A stretch of DNA of 64,000 nucleotides from Pandoraea eparura (GCF_902459725.1 NZ_CABPSH010000002.1:744001-808000), one strand, 5' to 3'; positions 19,920-30,974 are shown, counted from the stretch's first letter. Program-made: numbers and translations. The notes: a model not told the origin generated them from the sequence alone.

Positions 19920-21229
19920 CGTTTCTGGAAGCGAGCGTAATAGAAGCCGTCGTGGGCGCCGCCAGGGGTCATCAGCAATTGCCCGGGAGCGTCCAATCGT
20001 ACCGCATCTGTGCGAACCCGTTCAAACCATTGCGCTTGCTGTTCATTTTCTGCCGGGAATATCGAGCACGTCGCATAGATCAACTCGCCGCCCACGGCCA
20101 GCGTTTCCCAGAGCGCCAGCACAATGCGCCGCTGCGCTTCGACCAGGGCCGCAATGTCGGCCTCGCGACGCAGCCAGCGAATATCCGGATGGCGTCGCAC
20201 GATGCCGGACGCCGAACACGGCACGTCCGCCAGAATGCGATCGAACGGCACGCCGTCCCAGCCGCCGCCCGACCACTTCGACGGCATGCCGGCATCGCCG
20301 ATGCGCACGTCCGCGGTGAGCCCCAGACGCTCGAGGTTTTCGTAGATGCGCGGCACGCGCAGGCGATCCGACTCGAGCGCCGTGACCTGCACGTCGGCCA
20401 GCTCGAGCAGATGGCCGGTCTTGCCGCCCGGGGCCGCGCAAGCGTCCAGCACCCGCAGGCCGGCGCGCGGCGGCTCGCCGAGCACGAGCGGCGCGGCCCG
20501 TTGCGCGCCGGCGTCCTGCACCGACACCCACCCGTCGGCAAAACCCGGCAGTCGGTCCACCGGCACGGCCTGTGCGAGCCGCAACGCCACCGGTCCAATA
20601 ACCTCGGCGGCCATGCCTGCCGCCGCGAGACTCGCCTGCATGGCCGCCACGCTGACGCGGCGGGTGTTCACGCGCAGCGTCATCGGCCCGCGACTGTCGC
20701 CGGCGGCAAGCAACGTCTCCCATTGATCGGGGTAGGCTTGGCGAACCGTGTCGATCCACCACGCGGGGTAGTTCCGGCGGGCTTCGGGCTGCTTCGCGAT
20801 CTCGGCCATCAGGGTCTCGCGCTCGCGAAGGAAGCGACGCAGCACGGCATTGGCCAACCCCTTCGCGGCGACGGTGCGACGCTGGACGGCAATCGCCTCC
20901 ACGGCCTGATCGACGACCGTAAATTCGGTGTACGCAGCATCCTCGGTGGTATCTTGCAACAACGCGAAGGCGCACAGCAGGATGTCGCGCACGCGGGCTT
21001 GCAGTGCGGATTTGACGAGCAAGTCGAGCAGCGCGCGACTGCTGCCCAGGCGGCGCACGGCGCGGTAGGCGAGATCCTGTGCGGTGGCGCGCACGGTCGG
21101 TGGGCATTGCGTGGTGGCTTGCGCCAGCGCTTGCGGCAACGCGGTGCCCTTCTGGACGGATTCGAGGGCCTGCGCGGCGCGCTGCAGCGCGTAAGCCAGG
21201 GATTCGGTGGGCAGACTCGGTTGCGGCAT
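19916..21229 (-). CDS. rsmB: 16S rRNA m5C967 methyltransferase
   Basis: Methylates C967 of 16S rRNA using S-adenosylmethionine. The 437-residue protein has an N-terminal NusB-like RNA-binding domain (about residues 10-150) and a Rossmann methyltransferase domain with the SAM motif LDACAAPGGKTGHLLEL. The two catalytic cysteines are in ADVPCSASGIVRRHPD and YATCSIFPAEN. The start at 21229 (MPQPSLPTESLAYALQ) is family-like; an ATG seven codons upstream is possible. Confidence 0.96.
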   Translation of the reverse strand: MPQPSLPTESLAYALQRAAQALESVQKGTALPQALAQATTQCPPTVRATAQDLAYRAVRRLGSSRALLDLLVKSALQARVRDILLCAFALLQDTTEDAAYTEFTVVDQAVEAIAVQRRTVAAKGLANAVLRRFLRERETLMAEIAKQPEARRNYPAWWIDTVRQAYPDQWETLLAAGDSRGPMTLRVNTRRVSVAAMQASLAAAGMAAEVIGPVALRLAQAVPVDRLPGFADGWVSVQDAGAQRAAPLVLGEPPRAGLRVLDACAAPGGKTGHLLELADVQVTALESDRLRVPRIYENLERLGLTADVRIGDAGMPSKWSGGGWDGVPFDRILADVPCSASGIVRRHPDIRWLRREADIAALVEAQRRIVLALWETLAVGGELIYATCSIFPAENEQQAQWFERVRTDAVRLDAPGQLLMTPGGAHDGFYYARFQKR

Positions 21230-21385
21230 GGGCTTTCTACAAACAAACATGCCCGCGCGACGGCGGGCATGGGGTCGATCGGACGGCTGTCGGGCCACAG
21301 GATAGCAGACTGGCGAGCCGTGCCAGAAGGCTACCCCCACGTGGGCAGGCGAAGCCTTGATCGCTGGGGCCGGTCCTCACTTTCG

Positions 21386-21412
21386 TGCGTGTTCTTGCGT
21401 GTTCTTGCGTGT
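21386..21412. repeat. Short tandem repeat, 10-bp period
   Basis: About two and a half copies of GTGTTCTTGC in the gap between htpX and rsmB. Confidence 0.75.
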
Positions 21413-21433
21413 GTCGCCGCGTGACGCGCACGA

Positions 21434-22294
21434 TCAGACCGGATACTGGCCGGTGCGCGCCATCTCCATGAGTCGTGCCACGCGCTCTTCGGTCGCCGGG
21501 TGCGTCGAGAACAGATTGGCGATCGCGCCACCGGACAGCGGGTTCATGATCATCATCTGCGCCGTGGCCGGATGCTGCTCAGCCGCCTCGAACGGAATGC
21601 CCTGCGCATAGCGGTGAATCTTGTCGAGCGCCATCGCCAGCGACTGCGGATCGCCAGAGATTTCCGCGCCGCCTCGGTCCGCCTCGAATTCGCGGGCGCG
21701 CGAAATCGCCATCTGGATCAACGAAGCCGCCAACGGCGCGAGAATTGCCACGGCAATGCTCGCGATCGGGTTGGCCGGACGGCCGTTCTCGTCACGTCCG
21801 CCGAAGAACATGGCGAAGTTGGCGAGCGCCGAAATGGCACCGGCCATCGTGGCGGAAATCGTCGAAATAAGAATGTCGCGATGCTTCACGTGCGCCAGCT
21901 CGTGCGCCATCACACCGCGCAGCTCGCGATCGGAGAGCACGCGCAAAATGCCGGTCGTGGCCGCCACGGCGGCGTGCTCCGGGCTGCGGCCGGTCGCGAA
22001 CGCATTGGGCGAGTCCTCGTTGATCAGGTAGACCTTCGGCATCGGCAGCCCAGCGCGCTGCGACAGCTCGCGCACCATGTTGTAGAACTGCGGTGCGCTC
22101 GTCTCGTCGACTTGCTGCGCGTTGTACATGCGCAGCACCATCTTGTCCGAGAACCAGTACGAAAAGAAATTCATCGCGAGCGCGAACGCCAGCGCGAGCA
22201 TCATGCCTTGCCTGCCGCCGATCATGCCGCCCACCACCATGAACAACGCGGTGATGGCCGCCATCAGCAGGGTGGTCTTCATCCAATTGAACAT
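21434..22294 (-). CDS. htpX: Membrane protease HtpX
   Basis: A zinc metalloprotease of the inner membrane for quality control of membrane proteins. The 286-residue protein has two N-terminal membrane helices (about residues 5-50), the HELAH zinc motif at 131-135 with the downstream glutamate in [13 protein letters not shown], and two more hydrophobic segments between. The start at 22294 has an AGAGGAG ribosome site. Confidence 0.97.
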   Translation of the reverse strand: MFNWMKTTLLMAAITALFMVVGGMIGGRQGMMLALAFALAMNFFSYWFSDKMVLRMYNAQQVDETSAPQFYNMVRELSQRAGLPMPKVYLINEDSPNAFATGRSPEHAAVAATTGILRVLSDRELRGVMAHELAHVKHRDILISTISATMAGAISALANFAMFFGGRDENGRPANPIASIAVAILAPLAASLIQMAISRAREFEADRGGAEISGDPQSLAMALDKIHRYAQGIPFEAAEQHPATAQMMIMNPLSGGAIANLFSTHPATEERVARLMEMARTGQYPV

Positions 22295-22504
22295 GGTGTT
22301 CTCCTCTGCAAATCTTGATGACCCAATGAAGCCACGCACTTTGCGTGTCCCCGGGCGTTAGATGGTGCCGGTCGTCAAAAATTCAACGCCGCGGCCCCCG
22401 TTGCGAGACTTTTCAGACGTTCGCAGGCATTTCCCGCCGATTCAACGACGTTTTGTGGCCTTTCCGTACGGTTTCGACGATCGGAACGACCGAGTCGGTC
22501 GATA

Positions 22505-23488
22505 TTACTGCGCCGGCGGCTGGCCGGTCGCGAAAACGTTCCCGGGGCTCAGTGCGAATCCCGCGAGGAATTCACGCACCGGCAGACGCTTACCGCCCGG
22601 CTTCTGGCACTCGGTCACGCGAAGCGCGCCGGTCCCACAGGCGACGACGATAGCGTCGGCACTCACTTCGAGCACGGTGCCGGGGGCAACCCCCGGCTTG
22701 CCCGCCACGGCGCTCGCACGCCACAGCTTGACGGGGGTGTCGTGCACTGTGCCAAGCGCCCCGGGGAACGGATCGAACGCCCGCACCTGCCGCGCCAGCG
22801 TCTCGGCGGGCTTGCGCCAGTCGAGCACGGCTTCCTGCTTCGCGATCTTCTCCGCGTAGGTCACCCCGGCCTCGGGCTGGGCGACGCTGGGCAGATGCCC
22901 GTCGCGCACGAGCTGGCGCAAGGCGTCGACGATCAACTTGCCGCCGAGCGCCGCCATACGGTCGTGCAGCGTCGCCGTGGTGTCCTCCGGACCGATGGGT
23001 TCGGCCTCGCACAGAATCATCGCCCCCGTATCGAGACCAGCGTCCATCTGCATGATGGTGATGCCGGTCTGCGCATCGCCCGCCTCGATGGCACGGTGAA
23101 TCGGTGCCGCGCCGCGCCATCGTGGCAGCAGCGAACCGTGGATGTTCAGGCACCCGTAGCGGGGCAGATCGAGCACTTCCTGCGGCAGGATCAGGCCATA
23201 CGCGGCCACGACCATGACATCTGGCGCCAGCGCGCGCAGTTGTTCGATGGCTGCGGCGGCTTCTTCCGGAAACTTGCCGTGACGGCGCAGCGACGACGGC
23301 TGCGCCACCGGCATGCCCCGTTCCTGGGCGTACCGTTTGACCGGACTCGCATGCAGCTTCATGCCCCGACCCGCAGGACGATCCGGCTGAGTGAGCACCA
23401 ACTCCACAGGAAAACCAGCAGCATCGATGGCGGCAAGCGCGGTTTGTGCGAATTCCGGCGTACCGGCGAAAACGATGCGAAGCGTCAT
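22505..23488 (-). CDS. fmt: Methionyl-tRNA formyltransferase
   Basis: Formylates initiator Met-tRNA using 10-formyltetrahydrofolate. The 327-residue protein starts [14 protein letters not shown], has the [20 protein letters not shown] catalytic block (about residues 108-127; Asn, His) and the folate-loop ILPQEVL and DTGAMI segments, followed by the C-terminal tRNA-binding domain. It is separated from its usual partner def by a glycosyltransferase gene. Confidence 0.97.
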   Translation of the reverse strand: MTLRIVFAGTPEFAQTALAAIDAAGFPVELVLTQPDRPAGRGMKLHASPVKRYAQERGMPVAQPSSLRRHGKFPEEAAAAIEQLRALAPDVMVVAAYGLILPQEVLDLPRYGCLNIHGSLLPRWRGAAPIHRAIEAGDAQTGITIMQMDAGLDTGAMILCEAEPIGPEDTTATLHDRMAALGGKLIVDALRQLVRDGHLPSVAQPEAGVTYAEKIAKQEAVLDWRKPAETLARQVRAFDPFPGALGTVHDTPVKLWRASAVAGKPGVAPGTVLEVSADAIVVACGTGALRVTECQKPGGKRLPVREFLAGFALSPGNVFATGQPPAQ

Positions 23489-23518
23489 GACGAACTTCCT
23501 TGGGCGGAACGCGATAAC

Positions 23519-25282
23519 TTACTTGACGGCGGCGGTGACGACAGGGGTGATAGGGGATGCAGCCACCACTGCCGACGGCGCCACGAAGGCGCGGAAGCGC
23601 TCATTGCTATCGCCGGCGCGGCCGCCCTGCCAGATCTCGCGCCAGCCTTCCGGCGCCGGAATGCGCGCATTGGCCTTGTCGAGCAACAGCAGCACACTGC
23701 AACGCGACGCCTGTGCCAGATCCTGAAGCTGTACCGGACGCACGTCGATGAAATAGTCGAGCATGGCACGCTCCGACTCGCCGACGTTGTACGACCCGAC
23801 GCATCGGGTCGTCAATGGCGTGCCATGCGGCACCGCATGGACGAGCGACTCGCGCAGCGCGTCGAACGGCGTACGGTAGCTGCGGGCCTCGTTGATCCAG
23901 GGCAGCAGCAGCGTCGAGAGCGTTCCCCAGACGAACATCAGCCCGGCGAAACCGAACACCAGAGCGCCGAGCTGACGGCGATTCACGATCGCCGTGCCCC
24001 ACAACGCGGCGACGATGACCGCCGTGAGCACCAGTCCCGGCGAGAACGGCAGCAGGTAATCGAGGGGCAACCACTTGCCGATCGGCCCGGCGGCGATGTG
24101 TCCGTTTCCGGTCAGTTGCAGCCCCCAGCGCACCCAGAGGAACAGCCCCAACCCGCTCATGAGGACAAGCGCCACACCGGACCAGGTCTTCTCAAGCCAG
24201 GTCGGCAGGCGCACGCCTGCGCCCAGCACCGCGATGGCGGGGAAGAGCGGCAACATATAAATATCGCGAATCGCCGACGACGCGACGAGCGTCGCCACGA
24301 ATAGGCCGGTGTATAGCCAGAGCATGGCCTGTTCCGGGCACTCACCCAGAAAACGCCGCATCCCGCCGCCCTGCCGCAGTTGTGCGACCAGCGCGCCGAT
24401 GGCGAGCCAGCCGGCCGGGAAGGTCAACCCGATCAGGCTCGCCGCATCGCTCCCATAGGTCGTGCGCTCCCCGCCGAGATGAACGAAGCCGAAAAACCGG
24501 CCGAAGTTGTTATCCCAGAACCATTCGATGAACAGCGGCTCGGAGGCATGCCAGAACAACGCCGGCCAGATGATCAGCCACGGCAGTGACGCCAGCACCG
24601 CCCAGCCGAGCGCGCCCGAATAGCGGCGCGTGCGGTAGGCCGGCACGGCAAGCACGGCCAACGCGGTGAGCCCCAACACGCCGGGCACCAGCAGGCCCTT
24701 GCTCAGGAAGGCGATACCCGCTCCCGTCCCGAACAGCAGCCCCCACAGGCGCGACGAGTTCTCGGCTTTGGCCAGGCGGGCGAGCGCCGCCAGCGCAAGC
24801 GCGGCGCCTGCCAGCTGTGGCACATCCGCCGTCAGTTTGTGAATGTTCTCAATGGCCCCGAAGCTGCCCACCATGAGCATGGGCGCGAGCCAGTTGAACG
24901 TGTCGGTATTTTGCGTATCCGCCGGGCCATAGAGGCGTTGCGCCAGCCGGCCGACACAGATCACCGCGATGACGAGCCAGGCGAGCACCGCGAGTTGCGC
25001 CGCATCGAAGACCGGCAGTACACCGGACGCCAAGCGTGCGAAGAACGCGCCCGTCCAGTACATCACGGGCGGCTTTTCCACGAAAGGATCGGCGGCCACG
25101 TGCGGCACGATCAAATCGTGTCCGCGAAAGAAGTTGAGCACCATGCCGACCGAATACGGCTCGTCGGCTTTCCAGGGGTCGCGATCGAACAGGCCCGCCA
25201 GCACAAAGGCGGACAGGAACGCGGCGCTCAGCCAGTAAATCGTGCGGGTGCGGGAGGACGGCGAAGCGATGGCGATGGACAT
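23519..25282 (-). CDS. ArnT/PMT-like membrane glycosyltransferase
   Basis: A 587-residue inner-membrane protein with about eleven or twelve hydrophobic helices and the GT-C fold signature near the N-terminus (DRDPWKADEPYSVGMVLNFF, acidic DE pair near residue 40, then PHVAADPFVEKPPVMYWTGAFFARL). This resembles ArnT, which transfers aminoarabinose from a lipid carrier to lipid A. The true donor and acceptor are unknown; no arn or other sugar genes are nearby. The C-terminus has a soluble part of about 110 residues. It sits between def and fmt on the same strand. Confidence 0.85.
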   Translation of the reverse strand: MSIAIASPSSRTRTIYWLSAAFLSAFVLAGLFDRDPWKADEPYSVGMVLNFFRGHDLIVPHVAADPFVEKPPVMYWTGAFFARLASGVLPVFDAAQLAVLAWLVIAVICVGRLAQRLYGPADTQNTDTFNWLAPMLMVGSFGAIENIHKLTADVPQLAGAALALAALARLAKAENSSRLWGLLFGTGAGIAFLSKGLLVPGVLGLTALAVLAVPAYRTRRYSGALGWAVLASLPWLIIWPALFWHASEPLFIEWFWDNNFGRFFGFVHLGGERTTYGSDAASLIGLTFPAGWLAIGALVAQLRQGGGMRRFLGECPEQAMLWLYTGLFVATLVASSAIRDIYMLPLFPAIAVLGAGVRLPTWLEKTWSGVALVLMSGLGLFLWVRWGLQLTGNGHIAAGPIGKWLPLDYLLPFSPGLVLTAVIVAALWGTAIVNRRQLGALVFGFAGLMFVWGTLSTLLLPWINEARSYRTPFDALRESLVHAVPHGTPLTTRCVGSYNVGESERAMLDYFIDVRPVQLQDLAQASRCSVLLLLDKANARIPAPEGWREIWQGGRAGDSNERFRAFVAPSAVVAASPITPVVTAAVK

Positions 25283-25442
25283 CTCGGCAAACGGTCGGGG
25301 GGTTGGCCCGACGGCGGTCGTTCGATGACGCCCCGTCGCAGCGGCGGAAGGCGAGCGTGTGCGCCCGCGAGCGCTGCAAGTATAGAGGACTTTTCAGGGC
25401 GCGCGCCCGGGCTGGGCGCCGACGGACGGTTTCAGGCGCATT

Positions 25443-25946
25443 TCAGGCGCGTTCGACCTGCTTTTTCATCTTTTGCTTGATGCGATTGCGCTTGAGCGGC
25501 GAGAGGTACTCGACGAACACGCGGCCCTTGAGGTGATCCATCTCGTGCTGAATACACACGGCGAGCAGGCCGTCGGCGTCCAGCTCGAACGCCTCGCCCT
25601 GCTCGTTCACGGCGCGCACACGCACGCGGTCGGCGCGCTCGACTTCGTCATAGATGCCGGGCACCGAGAGGCAGCCCTCTTCATAGACCTTCTGCTCATC
25701 GCTGCGCCAGACGATCTCGGGATTGATGAACACGCGCAATTCGTCGCGCGTTTCCGAGAGATCCATCACGATCACTTGCTCGTGCACGTCGATCTGCGTG
25801 GCCGCGAGACCAATGCCGGGAGCGTCGTACATGGTCTCGGCCATGTCCTTGACGAGCTGGCGAATTCGGTCGTCGACCTTGGCAACCGGCTTGGCCACCT
25901 TGTGCAGACGCGGATCGGGATATTGAAGAATTGTCAGTAATGCCAT
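25443..25946 (-). CDS. def: Peptide deformylase
   Basis: Removes the N-formyl group from nascent proteins. The 167-residue protein has all three motifs: GIGLAATQ (44-51), EGCLS (90-94, metal Cys) and HEMDH (134-138, metal His and catalytic Glu). The start [14 protein letters not shown] is standard. It is divergent from dprA by 129 bases and heads the minus-strand string leading to fmt, htpX and rsmB. Confidence 0.98.
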   Translation of the reverse strand: MALLTILQYPDPRLHKVAKPVAKVDDRIRQLVKDMAETMYDAPGIGLAATQIDVHEQVIVMDLSETRDELRVFINPEIVWRSDEQKVYEEGCLSVPGIYDEVERADRVRVRAVNEQGEAFELDADGLLAVCIQHEMDHLKGRVFVEYLSPLKRNRIKQKMKKQVERA

Positions 25947-26075
25947 GATGAAAACGGGAATTCGCCGCATTGCCCAACGGGTGGCCGCGAACGCACAATC
26001 TTGCGATGGCGGCTGCGTCGCGATGTGCGCGCCGCAACGGATGTTCGCCTTGGCCCCCCGGTCAATGCTTACCGG

Positions 26076-27563
26076 ATGATGAAAAATTTTAGCATAGCGC
26101 CCTTCTCGACGCTGGCGGCCGGCGATGCGCTACCTGCCCAAGCGCCTTGCCCCGAGTCCTGCTCCGAGCCTCATCCCGACGTGCGTTCCTACGCCGTGGC
26201 CGGTCAACCCGCCCTTCACGCCGCCCCCTTGCTCGATACGCATCAGATCGGTGCTGACCGTGCGGAAATCAAGGACTGGCTGCGGTTATGCCACACGCCG
26301 GGGGTGCCGCCTGCGGCGGTGCGGCGTCTGTTGATGGCATTCGGCATGCCCGAGGCGATTTTTCGTGCGTCGCGCGTCAGGCTCGCTGAAGTGCTGCCGG
26401 ACGCCCTCGTGGCCAGGTTGCTCGCGCCAATGTCCGCCGAGTTGAGTGCGCAGGTCGCCCGCACGCTCGACTGGGCGGGCCAACCCGGGTGTGCCGTCGT
26501 GACGTTGTCCGAGCCGGCCTACCCGCGCGCGCTGCTGGCGCTTGGCGACGCCCCGCCGATCCTGTATTGCCGCGGCGACGTCGGCCTGCCCAACCGAGCC
26601 GGGGGCGCGGCGGTAGCGCTCGTCGGCAGCCGCCGTGCCACGCCGCAGGGACGCGACAACGCGCGGCACTTCGCCCGCACGTTGGGCGACGCCGGTGTCA
26701 TGGTCGTGTCGGGGCTCGCGGCCGGCATCGACGCCGCCGCCCACGAGGGAGCGCTCGCGACAACGGGCGGCACCTGTGCGGTCGTCGGCACCGGGGCCGA
26801 TCTCGTCTACCCCGCGCACCATCGCGCCCTGGCCGAGCGCATCGCCGAACGCGGCCTGTTGCTGTCCGCGTTTCCCGTTGGCACACCGCCCCGTGCCGAT
26901 CATTTCCCGCGTCGCAACCGGCTGATCGCCGCACTCGCGCAGTGCATCGTGGTCGTCGAGGCCGCAACGCATTCGGGTTCGCTGATCACAGCGCGTCTGG
27001 CGGGCGACCTGGGCCGAGACGTGCTCGCCGTGCCCGGCTCGATCCACGCACCGCAAAGCCGCGGTTGCCACACGTTGATCCGTGACGGCGCCACGCTCGC
27101 GACATCGCCCGAAGACGTTTTCGAAGCCCTGGGCATCGCGCCGCCCGCCAGTACAGTTGACACAGTGGTGGCGGGCGCGGTGGTCGAGCCGGGCCCATCG
27201 AGAGGCGCAAGACATTCGGGAGATGTCCGTGCAAGCGTGCGCGGCAAGCGCGCCCGCGCATCGCGCCGCCAGCCGTCTGCCAGCGCAACAACCGATCTGT
27301 TCGACGTTCACGACGACGGGCGCGTTGACGGCCCACCGTCAGTCCGCGCCGAAGCAGTGACGCCCAGGGACGCATCGCCCGGCATGGCAGCAGTCCTGGA
27401 AGCGCTGGGGTATGATCCGGTCAGCGCGGACACGCTGTGCGGGCGCACCGGCCTGGCGATCACCGCGATACTTGCGCATCTGAGCGTGCTCGAACTCGAT
27501 GGCCACATCGCCCGGCTGCCCGGTGGACGGTTTGCCCGGCGGACCGACCCGGGCGTACGCTGA
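26076..27563 (+). CDS. dprA: DNA-processing protein DprA
   Basis: Binds incoming single-stranded DNA and loads RecA during natural transformation. The protein has a SAM-like N-terminal region, the Rossmann-like core with [55 protein letters not shown] and the [12 protein letters not shown] signature. A C-terminal winged-helix (about the last 65 residues) follows a variable linker. I place the start at 26076 ([10 protein letters not shown]); the ribosome site is weak, so the first residues are uncertain. Confidence 0.93.
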   Translation: MMKNFSIAPFSTLAAGDALPAQAPCPESCSEPHPDVRSYAVAGQPALHAAPLLDTHQIGADRAEIKDWLRLCHTPGVPPAAVRRLLMAFGMPEAIFRASRVRLAEVLPDALVARLLAPMSAELSAQVARTLDWAGQPGCAVVTLSEPAYPRALLALGDAPPILYCRGDVGLPNRAGGAAVALVGSRRATPQGRDNARHFARTLGDAGVMVVSGLAAGIDAAAHEGALATTGGTCAVVGTGADLVYPAHHRALAERIAERGLLLSAFPVGTPPRADHFPRRNRLIAALAQCIVVVEAATHSGSLITARLAGDLGRDVLAVPGSIHAPQSRGCHTLIRDGATLATSPEDVFEALGIAPPASTVDTVVAGAVVEPGPSRGARHSGDVRASVRGKRARASRRQPSASATTDLFDVHDDGRVDGPPSVRAEAVTPRDASPGMAAVLEALGYDPVSADTLCGRTGLAITAILAHLSVLELDGHIARLPGGRFARRTDPGVR

Positions 27564-27654
27564 CGCATGCCCCGACCGCCGAGGCCGATACCCGAAATGC
27601 GCTGCTCGCCGCTGCGTGCTCTCCCAATCCCCAAATACCGATTTCACCGACACC

Positions 27655-28044
27655 ATGCCCGTTTTCGATCCCGTCGCCGACCGTTCCGCGCTCGCCGCCG
27701 CGCTGGCCGATGGCAACACGCGTCTCGTGGCCTGTTTGTGCGCGGCGTGGTGCGGCACTTGCCGGGAGTACGCGCTGGCGTTCGAACAGTTGGCTGCGCG
27801 CCATCCGGCGCTGTGTTTCGTCTGGGTGGATATCGAGACGCATGCCGACTGGCTTGACGATCACGATATCGAGAACTTCCCGACCCTACTGGTGCAGGAC
27901 GCCCGGCAGGCCGCGGGACAGGCCCGTTTCTTCGGTCCCGTGCTGCCCGCCATCGGCATTCTTGAGCGCATGCTCGATGCGCACGTGCTGGGCGACGCCA
28001 CGGTCGCCGCCCCCGCGCTGCGCGAGCATCTGCTTGCCGGATAA
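27655..28044 (+). CDS. Thioredoxin-family protein
   Basis: A 129-residue cytoplasmic thioredoxin-like protein with the redox motif WCGTC (in CAAWCGTCREY, near residues 35-39) rather than the WCGPC of Trx. The core continues FVWVDIETHADWLDDHDIENFPTLLV, including the cis-proline of the fold. No signal peptide is seen. It lies between dprA and topB on the same strand. The reducing partner is unknown. Confidence 0.88.
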   Translation: MPVFDPVADRSALAAALADGNTRLVACLCAAWCGTCREYALAFEQLAARHPALCFVWVDIETHADWLDDHDIENFPTLLVQDARQAAGQARFFGPVLPAIGILERMLDAHVLGDATVAAPALREHLLAG

Positions 28045-28271
28045 CGCCCGCCGGAACCGGGTGGCAAGCGCCCCCCCGCAGCGCCCGCCGCCCCGCCACG
28101 GCCATGGCGCGGCACCGCCGTGCCCACCCTTGCCGACGGCTTGCGACGCGCTTATGATGTGCCGCTTTCGGGCACGCCGTGTGCCCGATCCGACGGCAAC
28201 GCCGGATTGGCTATATGTTATAAAGCCAACGAATGTCGCTTGGCGACGCCCCCTCACCAATACCTAACGTC

Positions 28272-30974
28272 ATGTCAAAAGCTCTGATCATTGCCGAGAA
28301 ACCGTCTGTCGCGAATGACATCGCGCGGGCGCTGGGCGGCTTTACCAAGCATGACGAGTACTTCGAGAGCGACGACTACGTCGTCTCGTCGGCGGTTGGC
28401 CACCTCGTCGAAATCGGCGCGCCGGAAGACTATGAAGTCAAACGCGGCAAGTGGAGTTTTGCCAACCTTCCCGTGATTCCTCCGCATTTCGACCTCAAGC
28501 CGATCGCCAAGAGCGAGTCGCGGCTGAAGGTGCTTACTCGGCTCATCAAGCGCAAGGACGTGGACGTCCTGATCAACGCCTGTGACGCGGGACGTGAAGG
28601 GGAGTTAATTTTTCGCCTGATTGCCCAGCACGCGAAGGCGAAGCAGCCGGTTCGGCGTCTGTGGCTGCAATCGATGACGCCGCAGTCGATCCGCGACGGC
28701 TTCGGTCGTCTGCGCAGCGACGACGACATGCTGCCGCTGGCCGACGCCGCGCGCAGCCGCGCCGAAGCCGACTGGCTCGTGGGCATCAACGGCACGCGTG
28801 CCATGACCGCGTTCAACAGCAAGGGCGGCGGTTTCTTCCTGACGACGGTGGGTCGCGTGCAGACGCCGACGCTGTCGATCGTGGTCGAGCGCGAAGAGAA
28901 GATTCGCAAGTTCGTGTCGCGCGACTACTGGGAAGTGCGCGCCGATTTCGTTGCCGCCGCGGGCTTCTACGAGGGGCGCTGGTTCGATCCGAACTTCAAG
29001 CGCAACGAATTCGATCCAGAGCAGCGCGATTCGCGCCTGTGGAGTGTGGCGGCGGCCGAATCGGTCGTGGCGGCGGTGCGCGGCAAGCACGGCACGGTCA
29101 CGGAAGAATCGAAGCCGTCGACGCAACTCTCGCCGCTGCTGTTCGACCTGACGAGCCTGCAGCGTGAGGCCAACGGCCGCTTCGGCTTCTCCGCAAAGAA
29201 CACGCTGGGTCTGGCGCAAGCGTTGTACGAAAAGCACAAGGTGCTGACGTACCCGCGTACCGACGCACGCGCGCTGCCCGAAGACTATCTGGCCACCGTC
29301 AAGGAGACGATGGCCGTGCTCAAGGAGAGCAACAATTACCACCAGTTCGCCAACCAGATCCTGAACAAGGATTGGGTCAAGCCGAACAAGCGGATCTTCG
29401 ACAACAGCAAAATCAGCGACCACTTCGCCATCATCCCGACGCTGCAGGCGCCGAAGAACCTCTCCGAGCCGGAGCAGAAGCTGTACGACCTCGTCGTCAA
29501 GCGCTTCCTGGCGGTGTTCTTCCCGGCGGCAGAGTACCAGGTGACGACCCGGATCACGGAAATCGTGGGCCATCACTTCAAGACCGAGGGCAAGGTGCTC
29601 GTCAACGCCGGCTGGCTTGCCATTTACGGCAAGGAAGCGCAGGGCGACGGGAAAGAGAGCAAGGACGGCAAGGAAGAGCAGCCGAACCTCGTGCCGGTCG
29701 CGAAGGACGAGAAGGTCGGTGTCGACAAGGTGGAAGCGGTCGGCCTGCAAACCAAGCCGCCGGCGCGCTACAGCGAAGCGACGCTGCTCTCGGCCATGGA
29801 AGGCGCGGGCAAGCTCGTTGAAGAAGGCGAGTGGCGCGAGGCGATGGCGGGCAAGGGGCTGGGAACTCCGGCCACGCGCGCGGCCATCATCGAAGGGTTG
29901 CTGACGGAAAAGTATCTCGTGCGCGAAGGCCGCGAGTTGCATCCGACGGCCAAGGCCTTCCAGTTGATGACGCTGCTGCGCGGGCTCGGCGTGGACGAAC
30001 TCACATTGCCCGAACTCACCGGCGAGTGGGAAGCCAAGCTCTCGCAGATCGAGCGCGGCGGCCTCAAGCGCGACGAGTTCATGCACGAGATCGCGCAGAT
30101 GACGCAGACCATCGTCAAACGCGCGAAGGAATACGACTCGGACACCATTCCCGGCGACTACGCCACGCTCACCACGCCGTGCCCGCATTGCGGCAGCGTG
30201 GTCAAAGAGAACTATCGGCGCTTCGCGTGCACGAGCTGCAGCTTCTCGATCTCGAAGATCCCGGGCGGGCGTCAGTTCGAAATCCCGGAAGTCGAAGACC
30301 TGCTCAAGAACAAGACGATCGGACCGCTGTCGGGTTTCCGCAGCAAGATGGGGCGTCCGTTCTCGGCCATTCTCAAGCTCTCGCCCGACGACGAGATGGG
30401 TTACAAGCTCGAGTTCGACTTCGGCCAGGACAACGGCGACGAAGACGGCGAGGCGCCCGATTTCACGGGGCAGGAGCCGGTCGGCAAGTGTCCGAAGTGC
30501 GGCGCGAGCGTGTTCGAGCACGGCATGCGTTATGTCTGCGAAAACGCCGTCGCCAGCCCGAAGACCTGCGACTTCACGTCGGGCAAGGTGATTCTTCAGC
30601 AGGAAATCACGCGCGAGCAGATTCACAAGCTGCTCACCGAAGGCAAGACGGATCTGCTGACGAACTTCAAGTCGTCGCGCACCGGTCGCACGTTCAAGGC
30701 GTATCTGGCCAAGCAGAAGGACGGCACCATCGGCTTCGAATTCGAAGCGAAGGCACCGAAGAAGACGGCGGCGAAGGCTGGCGACGCCGAGGCTGACGGC
30801 AAGGCTGCACCGGCGCGCAAGACGGCAGCGAAGACCGCGGCGGCAAAGACACCGGCCAAGAAGACTGCCGCCCGGAAAACGACGGCGAAGGCCAAGCCGG
30901 CCAAGTCCGCCAAGCACGAGGCGGCGTCCGGCGCATCGGACAACACCATCGAGGACGACGAAGCGCCGTTCTAG
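28272..30974 (+). CDS. topB: DNA topoisomerase III
   Basis: A type IA topoisomerase that decatenates DNA through single-strand passage. The 900-residue protein has the Toprim domain (AEKPSVANDIARAL; DAGREGELIFR at 105-115), the active-site tyrosine in TYPRTDARALPEDY (about Y327), and the STP-like TTVGRVQTPTLSIV block. Three C-terminal zinc-finger-like segments follow (CPHCGS..CTSCSF; CPKCGAS). The last 60 residues are a Lys/Ala/Thr-rich tail like histone H1 or AlgP. The start at 28272 gives MSKALIIAEKPS, family-typical. Confidence 0.96.
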   Translation: MSKALIIAEKPSVANDIARALGGFTKHDEYFESDDYVVSSAVGHLVEIGAPEDYEVKRGKWSFANLPVIPPHFDLKPIAKSESRLKVLTRLIKRKDVDVLINACDAGREGELIFRLIAQHAKAKQPVRRLWLQSMTPQSIRDGFGRLRSDDDMLPLADAARSRAEADWLVGINGTRAMTAFNSKGGGFFLTTVGRVQTPTLSIVVEREEKIRKFVSRDYWEVRADFVAAAGFYEGRWFDPNFKRNEFDPEQRDSRLWSVAAAESVVAAVRGKHGTVTEESKPSTQLSPLLFDLTSLQREANGRFGFSAKNTLGLAQALYEKHKVLTYPRTDARALPEDYLATVKETMAVLKESNNYHQFANQILNKDWVKPNKRIFDNSKISDHFAIIPTLQAPKNLSEPEQKLYDLVVKRFLAVFFPAAEYQVTTRITEIVGHHFKTEGKVLVNAGWLAIYGKEAQGDGKESKDGKEEQPNLVPVAKDEKVGVDKVEAVGLQTKPPARYSEATLLSAMEGAGKLVEEGEWREAMAGKGLGTPATRAAIIEGLLTEKYLVREGRELHPTAKAFQLMTLLRGLGVDELTLPELTGEWEAKLSQIERGGLKRDEFMHEIAQMTQTIVKRAKEYDSDTIPGDYATLTTPCPHCGSVVKENYRRFACTSCSFSISKIPGGRQFEIPEVEDLLKNKTIGPLSGFRSKMGRPFSAILKLSPDDEMGYKLEFDFGQDNGDEDGEAPDFTGQEPVGKCPKCGASVFEHGMRYVCENAVASPKTCDFTSGKVILQQEITREQIHKLLTEGKTDLLTNFKSSRTGRTFKAYLAKQKDGTIGFEFEAKAPKKTAAKAGDAEADGKAAPARKTAAKTAAAKTPAKKTAARKTTAKAKPAKSAKHEAASGASDNTIEDDEAPF

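Noticed and set aside
28168-28188. Hairpin TCGGGCAC/GTGCCCGA ahead of topB
   Set aside because: A perfect 8-bp stem but no T-run and no clear role; too short to call a terminator or riboswitch.
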